The notes below the pieces were generated by a model. It made no database searches, was not told where the DNA came from, and saw only the letters and a program-made list of their open reading frames with translations. The position numbers and the translations under genes are program-made. This document shows positions 1 to 9,691 of a stretch of 64,000 bases of DNA, piece after piece. This stretch comes from Symbiodinium microadriaticum (Eukaryota; Sar; Dinophyceae; Suessiales; Symbiodiniaceae), in assembly GCA_001939145.1 (NCBI GenBank), contig LSRX01000322.1:399978-463977 (forward strand), written 5' to 3'. Position 1 is the stretch's first letter; every line of letters starts with the position of its first letter.

Positions 1-282
1 ATGTTTAATATGTCTCATGTAATATTTATATATGAGTGTTGTTCTAAACCCCGGCCTCTTGACCATAGACTAACAGCGCACTTTCATATTTTGATGCAGG
101 GTTAGGACCTGCTCCAAAACCAGCACGGCGCAAGCGCGCGCGCTCCCGGGCGACCGCAAGGGGGATAAAGTAGTGCAATAAGGTTTATCCAGGCTTCAAG
201 GTGGGAATGTGTTTAAAGCCGTGTGCGCGCAAGGGCGAAGCGCAAGGCGACTTTCGAGCTGCAACCATAATAAAGAACAGCC

Positions 283-364
283 CATACATACATACATACA
301 TACATACATACATACATACATGTATGTATGTATGTATGTATGTATGTATGTATATATATACATA
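283..364. repeat. CATA/TGTA tetranucleotide microsatellite
   Basis: About nine CATA units run directly into about nine TGTA units, so the block is a self-complementary palind­rome of roughly 80 bp. The short ORFs across it on both strands (tyrosine/histidine/isoleucine repeats) are just translations of the repeat. Confidence 0.95.
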
Positions 365-420
365 CTTAAAACTAGAAGACAAGTGGCCCGATAGCATCAT
401 TTGCGAAGAGTTTAGCGCTA

Positions 421-930
421 TGTAAAGTCAGAGAGTCAAGTACATAAAGTCATAGAGTCAAGTGCACAGTTAGAGTACATAGAATCTAGTGCATAGAGTC
501 ATATTGTCACAGAATCACGTGCATAGAGTCATCAGGTACAAAGTCCAGTACATAGAGTCAAGTAGATAGAGTCATATAGTCGAGTGTATAGATGCATAGA
601 GTCTCTTTGCACACTTATGTCGATGTACTTGAAAGGCGAAGAAGTTCAGGTTGGCTCACTATCCACTTGACTCGATGTACTTGACTCTATGGACTCTACG
701 TGTATCTTCACTTTATGTTTATCGTCACTTCACTCTGTGTTTGTCACCCGCACTCGACTCTATTTACTATACCTTACATGTACTTGACTCTATGTTTATC
801 GTCACTTCACTCTGTGTTTGTCACCCGCACTCGACTCTATTTACTATACCTTACATGTACTTGACTCTATGTTTATCGTGACTCTATGTTTATCATCTGT
901 TATCATCTATGTACTTCTCTCGATGGCTTC
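421..930. repeat. Degenerate inverted arrays of a CATAGAGTCAAGT-like motif
   Basis: From about 421 to 605 the motif CATAGAGTCAAGT recurs every 15-25 bases. From about 655 to 890 its complement ACTTGACTCTATG recurs, so the arrays face each other across a short spacer. The right arm contains a 77-bp direct repeat (714-790, 791-867) and the start of a third unit at 868. More motif copies lie at about 1595-1680. Nothing convincing codes here. Confidence 0.8.
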
Positions 931-935
931 ATACA

Positions 936-1520
936 GACGTACTAGGTTGCGCGGGAACCTTAAAAGTAGCAACTTTACCTCACGTTCGTACACTCGACCA
1001 TGCCCATCCCCGCAAAGGGTATGCGTGGGAACCCTGCGGGAACCCCAAAAGTTGCAACTTTACCTCGCGTTCGGTCGCTCGACCACGCCAATCCATGGTA
1101 AGGGTTGCGCGGGGNACGTACTAGGTTGCGCGGGAACCTTAAAAGTAGCAACTTTACCTCACGTTCGTACACTCGACCATGCCCATCCCCGCAAAGGGTA
1201 TGCGTGGGAACCCTGCGGGAACCCCAAAAGTTGCAACTTTACCTCGCGTTCGGTCGCTCGACCACGCCAATCCATGGTAAGGGTTGCGCGGGGCGCGGAA
1301 AAGTTGCAACTTTACCTCGCATTCGGTCGCTCGACCACGCCAATCCACGCAGAGGGTTGGGCCGGGGCCCCTAAAAGTTGCAACTTTACCTCGCGTTCGG
1401 TCGCTCGACCACGCCAATCCATGGCAAGGGTTGCGCGTCACGCCGAAAAGGTGGAAAAAGTTGCAACTTTACCTCGCGTTCGCGCGCTCGACCACGCCAA
1501 TCCATGGTAAGGGTTGCATT
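936..1520. repeat. Minisatellite of about 75-90 bp units
   Basis: Units share the core AAAGTTGCAACTTTACCTCG followed by a CGACCACGCCAATCC segment. Eight or so copies are present, some more diverged. An exact copy of 936-1114 begins at 1116, right after the single N at 1115. ORFs read through the array on both strands because the unit lacks stops; they are not taken as genes. Confidence 0.9.
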
Positions 1521-1524
1521 CCCG

Positions 1525-1960
1525 ATCGATGGCATCGGTGCTGGCTCTGGCTTTAGAAAGAAAGATGGATATACCGAGATGTAGATAAAGTCGTTGACTC
1601 GATGTAATTGACTCTGTCTACTTGACTCGATGCACTTCACTCGATGTACTTCGCTCTGATATACTTCACTCTGTGTACTATCTCTAAGCGGCTTCGCACG
1701 GAAGAACCCTTCGCGATGCTTTCGGGAAAACAGTTCAAAATATACAGGACACTTAGCATATAGAACATACATATTGTAGATAGTACACATAGCGTATACA
1801 GTATAGGCAGTGTTCATAGTATATACGGTATGTTTAGTACAACAGTACATGTATGCCTATATACAGTATACTTTGTTCCTATAGTTCATATGGTGTTGGC
1901 AGTGTTGGGGGTGTAGAGAGCATACAGTAGACAGTCTACAGTTTATAGCTTTTGGTAGAT
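1525..1960. other. Low-complexity stretch without a gene
   Basis: This stretch has a few more GACTCGATGTA-like motifs (1595-1680) and then TA-rich, GTATA-rich sequence. A 154-residue minus-strand ORF crosses it but is composed of repeated short words and has no recognisable domain. Confidence 0.6.
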
Positions 1961-1963
1961 AAC

Positions 1964-2455
1964 TTACATAGCGTCTAGAAAACGGCTTATAAAAAAGTGT
2001 AGAGTGCAGTGTGTTTTTGCGGATGGCTCAGGGCATCCTGGTGCAGAACGTGCTGGAAAACATGTGACGTTGTGACCTCGAAGCCTCGAGTCGTCAACCC
2101 TTGTCCACGCCCGCAGTCTGAGTTCATGCAGAACAAAGATGTTGCCCAAGTTGCTGACCAACTGGTGCAGCTCCACGACATATACGCGCATCAGTACACC
2201 AGGCAACTGCTTCAATCTGAATCCCAACAGGAGAGCGTACAGCAGGAATTCGGGCTTGTCGCCGTACAAGAGCGAAACGTAAGCCCGATGCGCAACGTAA
2301 TCGCTGGACATTAGCTCGGTCGAGATCCAGAGCCTTCCATGGCTGTCCTCACCTGGTCGGAGCTTGAGGGCTCGGAGGGCCGAGGATGGGATGGCCTTCG
2401 TAGGGACGTAGCACTGGGAGCCTTCTGGCATCTCGGACTGCTGACACAGGCTCAC
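1964..2455 (-). CDS. Possible glycosyltransferase family 8 (glycogenin-like) gene fragment
   Basis: This 163-residue frame contains AYVSLLYGDKPEFLLYALLL followed by GFRLKQLPG. It resembles the first beta strand and helix of GT8 enzymes such as glycogenin and galactinol synthase, where AYVTLLYG...LGA..LG.SL precedes the sugar-nucleotide site. The DxD motif and acceptor part are not visible. A GT-AG intron (2304-2352) could separate two exons, with the GT8-like exon at 2200-2303, but the frame is also open straight through. The repeat-filled region below 2 kb suggests the remaining exons are far away or lost. The family call rests on one motif only. Confidence 0.45.
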   Translation of the reverse strand: MSLCQQSEMPEGSQCYVPTKAIPSSALRALKLRPGEDSHGRLWISTELMSSDYVAHRAYVSLLYGDKPEFLLYALLLGFRLKQLPGVLMRVYVVELHQLVSNLGNIFVLHELRLRAWTRVDDSRLRGHNVTCFPARSAPGCPEPSAKTHCTLHFFISRFLDAM

Positions 2456-3157
2456 AGAGCTGAGACTAATCTAAGTGCTGGAACATCACAGCGTTACCCC
2501 TGCGAGGTTACACTCCGGTTCCTGGGGGTGGGGGTAAACCCCGGCCAAGTGCTTTCACGGGGATCTGCTGCGGAGCAGCGTGCGAACACGATGGAGAAGA
2601 AAACTGATCCTGCTTTGAACGGCATACTGCCTGCACGCATGTAAAGGAAAAGAGGAGCTATAGGAGCATGCTGCACCATGCGTGGTTCCCTTTGTAGGAG
2701 AGAAGAAGGCATGGCCATGTAAAGTTGGCAGCCCAGCAGCCGAAAGAGTGAGGAGCTGTTTGCTTCTTCGTTTGAATCACCGCGTCAGCACAAATATCAT
2801 AAATCTGAACACTGCAGAGTTGTGTTGATGGGATAGGGTAGAAGCTGACGGTGGGGCTGTGCAGATTTCAGGTGAGGCTTTTGTCTATGCGAAGGTCTTT
2901 GGAGGTCTGACAGCCAGCTGCCTTCCGGACTGATGCGACAACTACGTGGCATCCAGGTACTTCGTTTAGGTGCCCTCTGCCAGCGTGCGCGACTGGAAGT
3001 TTCCAAGAAAGCATCCGGCACGATTCATCTGCATGACTTCAGTTGTCAAGGACTGTAGTTGCAGATTGCCCTTGACGGCAGTGTCTGCAGACGTCGGTTA
3101 CCTGTCACCACGTCTGTCTGTCGGAGCTACTTTTTGACAACGCCTTGACGCTCTCTA

Positions 3158-3742
3158 TCAAGGCAAGCTCAACCTCCCGGCTGTCCAGGCGGCATTGCTT
3201 GGGCAAGTGCCGTAAGTCGCACCTCCGAACTGCACAGTAACCACCCGTCCGCGGTTGGCGCTTTTGCGCGAAGTCTCCACGCGACTTCCCAGACCGATTC
3301 GGTCCGAAAAATAAGACGCGGAGACTTCGATCCTGCCCGCTAGCTCCTGCGGAGAGGCCCCGGGCCACATAGGCAACTTCGGCTCCTTGCCGGTTCTGGC
3401 GACCACTCGCAATCTCGTCTGGCCAGTCTCTTCATCCATGAACGGCAACGACACGAAATGGGTAAAGTTGAAACGACAATGTTGCGGCTTGCGTCGACTA
3501 CCCTCCGGCGCATACTTGAAACACGTAGCAACATTCCAACATTCCAACAAGGGGTTCTCCGGCCTTAGCCAGTCTTGATGAGCCTTAAGTTGAGCCTGGT
3601 TCACTTGATCAGTTTCGGGCGTCAATGTTTTGCTTCCCCGATCAAGATCACCCTGTGCTCTCGGCAGAGATGCCTTATCAGGCTTTTCAGGGGGTCCACC
3701 TGCAAGAAGACTGTCCGCCACCAAGAACGACCGCCAATTCAA
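3158..3742 (-). CDS. Exon-like frame, weak similarity to 2H phosphoesterase-like proteins
   Basis: This 194-residue frame has mixed, protein-like composition. FNFTHFVSLPFMDEETGQ recalls the THFLS(I/L)P strand of AKAP7/ASCC1-type 2H phosphoesterase domains. A second HxT/S motif is not seen, so the assignment is speculative. The frame probably contains more than one exon plus intron sequence, and no start codon can be chosen. Confidence 0.3.
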   Translation of the reverse strand: MNWRSFLVADSLLAGGPPEKPDKASLPRAQGDLDRGSKTLTPETDQVNQAQLKAHQDWLRPENPLLECWNVATCFKYAPEGSRRKPQHCRFNFTHFVSLPFMDEETGQTRLRVVARTGKEPKLPMWPGASPQELAGRIEVSASYFSDRIGLGSRVETSRKSANRGRVVTVQFGGATYGTCPSNAAWTAGRLSLP

Positions 3743-4744
3743 AGTCTTTTGAAGATAAGTACGATCATCTTTGTGGAATCTTCAGGGGAGGGGGGTCTGA
3801 GGGGCGTACATGACCGAAGATGCCCCGCAATTCTCCTTGGTAATCTGGAAAATCTTTAAGGTTCCGCATGGCCCTCCCCCGGAAGGATCCCATGCCACTT
3901 TCCCCCGTCCGATTGAAGCCTCTTCACTAGTGCAGCGAAGCCGTCCACACCGACCCGCTGGAGAGAGATGACAGCCTGACAAACTCCCCGAGGTTCCCTG
4001 AAGACTACTTCGGTCACAGAGTAGCTGACCTAGCTCTGTGAGTGACGGTCGTCGTGCATCTCCTGCTGTGATCTGAGTGAGCAAGCGTAGCCGTCCAAGG
4101 TGTGTGCTCAGGGGAAGGGCCGTGAGCAAGCCGACCAATTGTTCCCCGAATCCATAGCAGACTCTTGCCGTGGGCAAGTTCTTCCCATTCGTCCTTCAGC
4201 TGAGCCGCACTGCCACTGCGCTGTTATCTGAGGTTCACAAGGTGTTGATTCACTTCCCTAGGCAGCACTCACGCAACCTGCCTATCCTTTTCCGCATCAT
4301 TCAAAGTTTCGTTCCCCGGCCCTCATTAACCCGATTTGCGCGCTCGTGAGCCTTGAACAGGCCTTCGGCGGAAGAACTTCATGACGGATGCCGGTGCAAC
4401 AGGCGCAGGTGTCCGCTCTTGCCTTGAGAAATGTGATGCCCTCGACACCCTAAGCGACACAGCAACAGATCTGGAATGGGCAGAAACGGGCTTAGCATTG
4501 ATGCCAGGTTCCATGTCTCTCGCTCTCTCCCTCGCTCGATGTGACAGATGTGTTTCCCGACCACGTCGTCTCCGCGAGATCTGCATCCAGTGTTATTCTT
4601 GAGCAGCACTAGTCACTAGCTGCATGAGACTCCATGCACATTTGGTGCATGTCGTCTGCCCTGCGATTCATTCTCGTTTTGCGAGTGCCATGGCCGCTGT
4701 GTGGCAAGACTTGGTGGCCATGACAGGGCCATAGCATTCACCTT

Positions 4745-5203
4745 GCGTGACAGGCTAGCAAATTTGTCGGGATCCAGGTTTGTCTCGTGATGGAGGATTT
4801 CATCCACAGTCCTGTGGCACCAGCCCTTCAGCGCCATCTGCTTTGTCAAGGGTGCCTGAATCCTTTTTGCTGCCACTGCCCTGTAATGATTGTAATGGTT
4901 GTCCCGCTTCTTTCGATCCCTGGCCACTCTATACAGTAGTGCTTTCATGCCAACAGAAGCTTGCCAGTGGTTGACCCAGATCGTGCTGGTCCCTGCGCTT
5001 CGGGCTGCAGAATCAGGATTCCTCTTTGGCCTTGACAGCGAGGTCGTGTCACGACCCTTCCCACACGGCCTTGTGTGGCAACAGATTCCGTGCGATCCCG
5101 CAAACAGTAGTCGGCAATGCTCGCCATGGCGCAGCAGCAACCACCTTTCCTCGCAAAACTCGAACGCCAGTTGATTCGTGTAGCTAGGTTGACGAGACGG
5201 CAC
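4745..5203 (-). CDS. Exon-like basic segment, unknown function
   Basis: The strongest part, about 4758-4940, reads RKKRDNHYNHYRAVAAKRIQ, then APLTKQMALKGWCHRTVDEI. It is lysine/arginine-rich with no stops. It can end at a CGCAAG|GTGAATG donor near 4758. It follows the 4945-5610 frame in the same direction and may belong to the same gene. No domain is recognised. Confidence 0.4.
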
Positions 5204-5610
5204 AACCCACCAAGGGAGGCAGGCAGCCGGATGTGCTCAGCTGGCCGGAAAAACCCTGGGCTGGAAGGCCCCTTGCTGGAAACAGGCCCTGGCTGGAAAC
5301 AGTCTCTGGCTGGCAAACACTTTTGCACCCGCTCGCGGCATTCACGGCGGCTGGACCTGCCAAGTCGTCGCCTTTTGCCTTGATGCCCAGGCCGCAGAGG
5401 CAGGTCGCACTGGAAATCTGCATGAAGCTGTCGCTGCCAATCCGTCGTCGCCACTCCGTAGGTAGATGTTAGGCCCCCGAGACGACGGCTGTTCAAGCAG
5501 CCCATAGCAACCGCCAAGCTTCTCGCGCTTCTGACGGCTCTGTGGTTCCGCATGAACCGCTTCCCGGCAATCATGCCACCGCAAGAAGTTGTGACGCCTG
5601 AGCTGTTCAT
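4945..5610 (-). CDS. Longest single minus-strand frame in the left half (221 aa), unknown function
   Basis: It runs from an ATG at 5610 to a TGA at 4945, with even codon use and no simple repeats except a short CTGGCTGGAAACAG duplication near 5270-5310. The protein is basic and cysteine-containing (ADFQCDLPLRPGHQGKRRR near the middle). No domain is recognised. Parts may be intron read through by chance. Confidence 0.4.
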   Translation of the reverse strand: MNSSGVTTSCGGMIAGKRFMRNHRAVRSARSLAVAMGCLNSRRLGGLTSTYGVATTDWQRQLHADFQCDLPLRPGHQGKRRRLGRSSRRECRERVQKCLPARDCFQPGPVSSKGPSSPGFFRPAEHIRLPASLGGLCRLVNLATRINWRSSFARKGGCCCAMASIADYCLRDRTESVATQGRVGRVVTRPRCQGQRGILILQPEAQGPARSGSTTGKLLLA

Positions 5611-5983
5611 GAAGGCGCTCCGCTGCAGCTAAGGACGGTGTTCTTGTGGCTTGCTTGACCGGACAGCACAGACCTCATCCAAAGGCTTCGATCAAATGAA
5701 CTGCCAGCTTGGCTCACTGACAGACGCCAGCTTGCTACGGACATTCAGTTCACCCACAAAATCGGCTTGACATCAGCCTGTTCATTCTCATGACCGTCAA
5801 CACACGGCGTTCAATAAGAGCAGTTCTTGAGCGCATGAGCCTTGGCTCTCTCAGAAGGAACTCGGAATTTTCTGTGCTTCAAGGGCTGTTCCTGCAGATG
5901 CCCATCGTTACTTGACGGCAGCCAGAACCACGTGGTTCCCTAGCTACACACCTTAATGGTCGCTGGACCTGAACTCTGCGGAA

Positions 5984-6412
5984 TCAGAACCGTGGGAACC
6001 AATCTCTGCTGCACCCCTCAAAGCTCAAAGTCCGAGCCGTTTGCACGTCTCCACGCTGAAGGTGGCAGGTGCATCTGCAGACGCTAATGTCTCGCTCGAG
6101 GTGGCTTTTGGCCCTACCAGGAGTGCTAGTTAGCCGTCTGAGGGGCTGTTTTCGCCTCCCATATCTGGCTAAGCTTGAGACCTCGGGCGTTTGCGTGCCT
6201 TTGGCTCCTGTTCTTCTAGTCGTCGAAGGCAGAAGAACACGTTGCACAGAATGCCTGCATAACGTTGCGGGCGTTACATAGAAGAATGAGGCACATTTCT
6301 GTGCCCTCGTCATAGTCTTCAAGCCTCGAGCCTCAGAACCTGGTCCAAGAAGTGCAAGCCGAACACCTTTCCTGCTATTCTTCAAGCACCGTTCTTTTGG
6401 TGCGTCTTCCAA
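5984..6412 (-). CDS. Exon-like frame, unknown function
   Basis: The best part, about 5984-6230, encodes a basic segment (SSLARYGRRKQPLRRLTSTP) and a cysteine cluster VCRCTCHL before a TGA. A GT donor candidate follows the LTSTP codons. It partly overlaps the 6382-6633 frame at its upstream edge, so the true exon start is lower than 6412. Confidence 0.35.
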   Translation of the reverse strand: MEDAPKERCLKNSRKGVRLALLGPGSEARGLKTMTRAQKCASFFYVTPATLCRHSVQRVLLPSTTRRTGAKGTQTPEVSSLARYGRRKQPLRRLTSTPGRAKSHLERDISVCRCTCHLQRGDVQTARTLSFEGCSRDWFPRF

Positions 6413-6633
6413 ATGGCTGCCACAACATTTCGCAGTGCTCTTCCGGATGTTTTGCTTGAAGGTGCACAGCCAGAGCTGCGCGGTGCTGCTTTAGGATTTC
6501 TCGGCTTGGAGATCGAACCAGCAAAGCGAAACTCGATATTATTGCACACTCCCGATCGTTTTGAGCGGCTTGTGACGGCCACGGTACAGCCGGATGCTAG
6601 CAATGGGCTCAGATATAGGTTGGACAGCATCAC
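6382..6633 (-). CDS. Exon-like frame, strand uncertain
   Basis: The minus frame reads SGCTVAVTSRSKRSGVCNNI and ends SGRALRNVVAAIWKTHQKNGA-like residues before a stop. A plus-strand ATG frame (6413-6712) over the same bases is equally open and contains GFLGLEIEPAKRNSILLHT. Neighbouring minus-strand frames favour the minus strand, but neither protein is recognised. Confidence 0.3.
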   Translation of the reverse strand: MMLSNLYLSPLLASGCTVAVTSRSKRSGVCNNIEFRFAGSISKPRNPKAAPRSSGCAPSSKTSGRALRNVVAAIWKTHQKNGA

Positions 6634-6788
6634 TCGGAAAGGATGTGCTGCATCAATTGCTAGGTCAATTGCAAGCGCCCCACCCAGAGCACTGGGTCAC
6701 CGGCTTTCTTAACATTCGCTTGTCGTGTGTTGCACCGCAGGCAGACGTCGTTCAAGGACTGGCTTTTATATAATTCCAAACTGTTGGT

Positions 6789-6974
6789 TCAAAAACCGAT
6801 CTCCAACGGGAGTCGTTTGCCAGCGGCGCTAGCCAGGGCTGCATTTACCTCCAGGGCCTGCTGTGACCTTGGCTTGGGGCGAATTGCAGCGCAGAAGCGG
6901 TACACGCATTGCCTGCATATAGCATAGACGTTGCAGAAATCTGAAGGCCGACCCGGATTGGGTTTGCAGGACAT
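6789..6974 (-). CDS. Exon-like cysteine-containing frame, unknown function
   Basis: It encodes about 60 residues with FCNVYAICRQCVYRFC, then a basic/alanine-rich tail to a TGA. Cysteine spacing suggests a metal site but matches no family I know. About 520 bp above it (6980-7500) I see no convincing exon. Confidence 0.3.
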   Translation of the reverse strand: MSCKPNPGRPSDFCNVYAICRQCVYRFCAAIRPKPRSQQALEVNAALASAAGKRLPLEIGF

Positions 6975-7499
6975 GTGCCCTAGGCTGGGCCACCCTTAAG
7001 ACGGCCGTAATTCCAGGCCCTGCCTTGAGTTTGCCAATTTGCTTTTCTACGTCTCCCCACGCTCGCTGAAGGAATCGCTAGCGAGTAGGCGAGCCCCGCG
7101 GGCAAAGCATGCAAGCAACGGAACATCCGTGCAAAGATCTTACTGGCGAATTGGGACGGATGTTGCTGCTCGCTGAGTCGCTGAGACCTCCAATATGCTG
7201 ATTTAGACTCGTTGGATCTTTAAAGAATTGTGGAGATGTACTTGGTCTATGCAACGCGACTTAGTTTAGTATAATGCGTCGCATTGCAAAGATCAGGCTG
7301 AAACGGATCCGATCTATTCAAGGACCAAGCACGTAATTTGACAAGGCCGTGGAGATTTGCTGTCGACTTCGCAACTCATGGAGTCTCGCCACTGGCCACA
7401 ACACTCAGCTTCCCCTTGAGCATTTCCGTACGTCACTCTACCTGCAAACCGACTTCGAAGGGAAGAAGAGTGCTGTGCTCTGCTTTCTTGGAAGCGGCT

Positions 7500-7973
7500 T
7501 CAATCGATCTTCGTGCAACTGACTGAGGATGGGCACTGTGGCAAACAGTATTTCGGCGGCTGAGGACACTCTCCTTGTATCAAGTGAATTCGCCGAACCC
7601 TATGGACGAGGTCGGCTGGCAGGGCGTCCACCTCAAGATAGACGTCCTTCCTTCGCCAGCGTAAATCTGTTCCGGCGTCCTTCCTGGGCACTTGAAAGCT
7701 CAAGCTGCTCCCGCTGCTCAGCACACTGACAGGATCGGGTTCCCCGCGTGAAACTAAAAATGCCTGAGCTGGCGGTTCTGTGCTGCCCCCGTAGCAGTTG
7801 CACCTTTTGCAACTCTGCAGAAACCGTGATACTTCCGTGGGAAACTGATGTGGGACTGGGGTTTTCGAGTACAAAGGTAATAGACGGAGGGGCTGCCGGA
7901 GCTCTGGGGTGCTCACACTGCTCCTTGCACTTAAAGGAGCGACTCGCTTGCAAAAACTAACAGTAACTAACAC
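7500..7973 (-). CDS. Probable terminal coding segment, unknown function
   Basis: This 157-residue frame has strongly protein-like composition. It includes CKRCNCYGGSTEPP, then VPRKDAGTDLRWRRKDVYLE and a hydrophobic/charged helix before a TGA at 7500. The frame may begin inside an intron, so its upper boundary is not fixed. No domain is recognised. Confidence 0.4.
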   Translation of the reverse strand: MLVTVSFCKRVAPLSARSSVSTPELRQPLRLLPLYSKTPVPHQFPTEVSRFLQSCKRCNCYGGSTEPPAQAFLVSRGEPDPVSVLSSGSSLSFQVPRKDAGTDLRWRRKDVYLEVDALPADLVHRVRRIHLIQGECPQPPKYCLPQCPSSVSCTKID

Positions 7974-8064
7974 TTCTGGGCTTATTTCTCAGCCATGTGA
8001 TCGCATTCCCCCGAGCTCCTAGCGAGCCACCACTGCGGCGCGAGCTGACAGAGTCAGCCGCCGC

Positions 8065-8547
8065 GGGTCCAAGTGCAAGACCTGGGAGCAGGCTGTCCGT
8101 CTCATGCCAAAGCGCGCATGAAGGTGTAGATGGGCATTAATCGCTTCTCCTTTTCCTCCTAATAATTAATACTATATACACACACTTTCAGAGTCTTTAT
8201 GGCGGCGGCCACGCACCCCCCCCCGTTTAATATTAGGGGGGATGGGATTATTACTGAAAGGTTTGTTATGTCCTCGCGAAATTTAACTCGAGGGTGACCC
8301 CAAAACTCGTTCACATGATCGAAAAGGGTCCAAGTGCAAGACCTGGGAGCACGCTGTCTGTCTCATGCCAAAGCGCGCATGAAGGTGTAGATGGGCATTA
8401 ATCGCTTCTCCTTTTCCTCCTAATGATTAATAATAAATAAAACACTTTCAGAGTCTTTATGGCGGGGGCCACGCACCCCCCCCCCTTAATATGAGGGGGG
8501 ATGGGATTGTTAGTGAAAGGTTTGTTATGTCCTCGCGCAATTTAAGC
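8065..8547. repeat. Two direct copies of a 226-bp repeat
   Basis: Copies at 8065-8290 and 8326-8547 differ at a few percent of positions and are separated by 35 bp. Each contains a run of nine or so C followed by TTAATAT and a run of G, which can form a small hairpin. The lower copy abuts the 8530-8738 exon candidate. Confidence 0.9.
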
Positions 8548-8738
8548 TGCGCGGGTGCCGGCAAAGGCCACGTGCACGCACACAGTTGGTCGGCCACGTA
8601 GGTTATGGGATATTCCAATTTCTTGTACTCAGCTAGGCCATGGTACGGCGTGCAGCCCGCATGGAACCTTGCTCGTAGAATCGCATTGCGATCGTCAACG
8701 CTTGTGGAAAGCACAGGCTTAGCTTGAAGGTTCCCCAT
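8530..8738 (-). CDS. Exon-like frame starting MGN, unknown function
   Basis: It reads MGNLQAKPVLSTSVDDRN, then a cysteine/tyrosine-containing stretch (HAGCTPYHGLAEYKKLEYP) until the repeat begins. Beyond about 8530 the frame enters the 226-bp repeat and is not believable. An N-terminal MGN could be myristoylated if the ATG is a true start, but the frame directly above (8719-9042) may splice into it. Confidence 0.35.
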
Positions 8739-9042
8739 GCAATCCGTAGAGGACGCCCGCGGGAATTCGACTCTTCACCACATGGTGAGGTTTCTGAAAC
8801 CTATGCGACCTAGCAGATATCAGTTCGGGCGTCCGGCTTGTGCCCAGCAGCGGTCTCAACATTAGCTCCGACAGAGCTCTTGGAGTGCTGTAGCCCTTTT
8901 TTCGGTTTTTTTTCTCTGCAGCCTGTGGACAGTAGAGCTTTGAGAGCCCACGGGACTCGCCATCCTTAAGCCGAAGCCTGCTACTGGTCGGTTCCTGCGT
9001 CGACCCCGAAGGAACATGAAAAGACCGGATGAGATAGGCCAA
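8719..9042 (-). CDS. Exon-like frame, related to the 11.6-12.05 kb frame
   Basis: It is about 107 residues, including LRLKDGESRGLSKLYCPQAA and KPHHVVKSRIPAGVLYG. Its upper part and the adjoining 9045-9140 bases are a diverged copy of 11,770-12,045. Minus-strand peptides agree there: SINEAFNCADPLPKLRGFWK versus TINEAFN...DPEWSKLRGLYK. That cross-copy conservation supports coding on the minus strand. Confidence 0.4.
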   Translation of the reverse strand: MAYLIRSFHVPSGSTQEPTSSRLRLKDGESRGLSKLYCPQAAEKKNRKKGYSTPRALSELMLRPLLGTSRTPELISARSHRFQKPHHVVKSRIPAGVLYGLHGEPSS

Positions 9043-9415
9043 AAAAGGGTGTATGCTAACTCTGCTCGGTCGGTCCCAGCTTCCAGAAACCTCGAAGCTT
9101 GGGCAGTGGGTCAGCGCAGTTGAAAGCTTCGTTGATCGACATGGTCTTTGCCAGCCTTCACCAATGCCTCCCCCGTCTCTTGTTTGTCATGCAGGCTCCT
9201 TGTCGCGGCGATGACCGGAACCCAGATCTTCATAGGCATCTCAGCCCAGTGCTCCTTGAGCTCCAGGAACAGCATCAGTATCACGTCAGCGCATCATCGC
9301 TATCAACATTAACAACATCGGCATCGCCATCGCCACCACATGAGCCGTATCACCAACGCCGCTCATCGCGGCTTCCTGTTCGTCAGCTTGTCTTCCTTGC
9401 GTCTACAGTTCATAC

Positions 9416-9565
9416 CTGAGCCCAATGAGGGGACCGACAGTGCCTTCTGATTTCGGGCTCAGGGCCGTTCGGGTTTAGCAGGACAGGGGTCTGCACCTTA
9501 ATGAGCTTCAGCTTAGAAGGTCTTTCTGTGGAGAGTGCTGCTTTCGAGGATGGTGGTGTCAAAGA
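9416..9565 (-). CDS. Internal exon candidate, unknown function
   Basis: It encodes KAALSTERPSKLKLIKVQTP, then LLNPNGPEPEIRRHC and SPHWAQ, ending at a good CAG|GTATGA donor (exon edge 9416). The antisense ORF (9099-9419 plus) is serine/histidine-rich and less convincing. Confidence 0.4.
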
Positions 9566-9691
9566 GCACGGAGGGAGTGAGCAACGAGCCACTGTTTTTG
9601 ATAGTCATGGTTATAGTCATGGCTTTAGACCAGCTGCGGTGTGTTCGTGGGCGCCGTGGGGCAAGCACAGGCATGCCAAGTTGCTCTGCAA

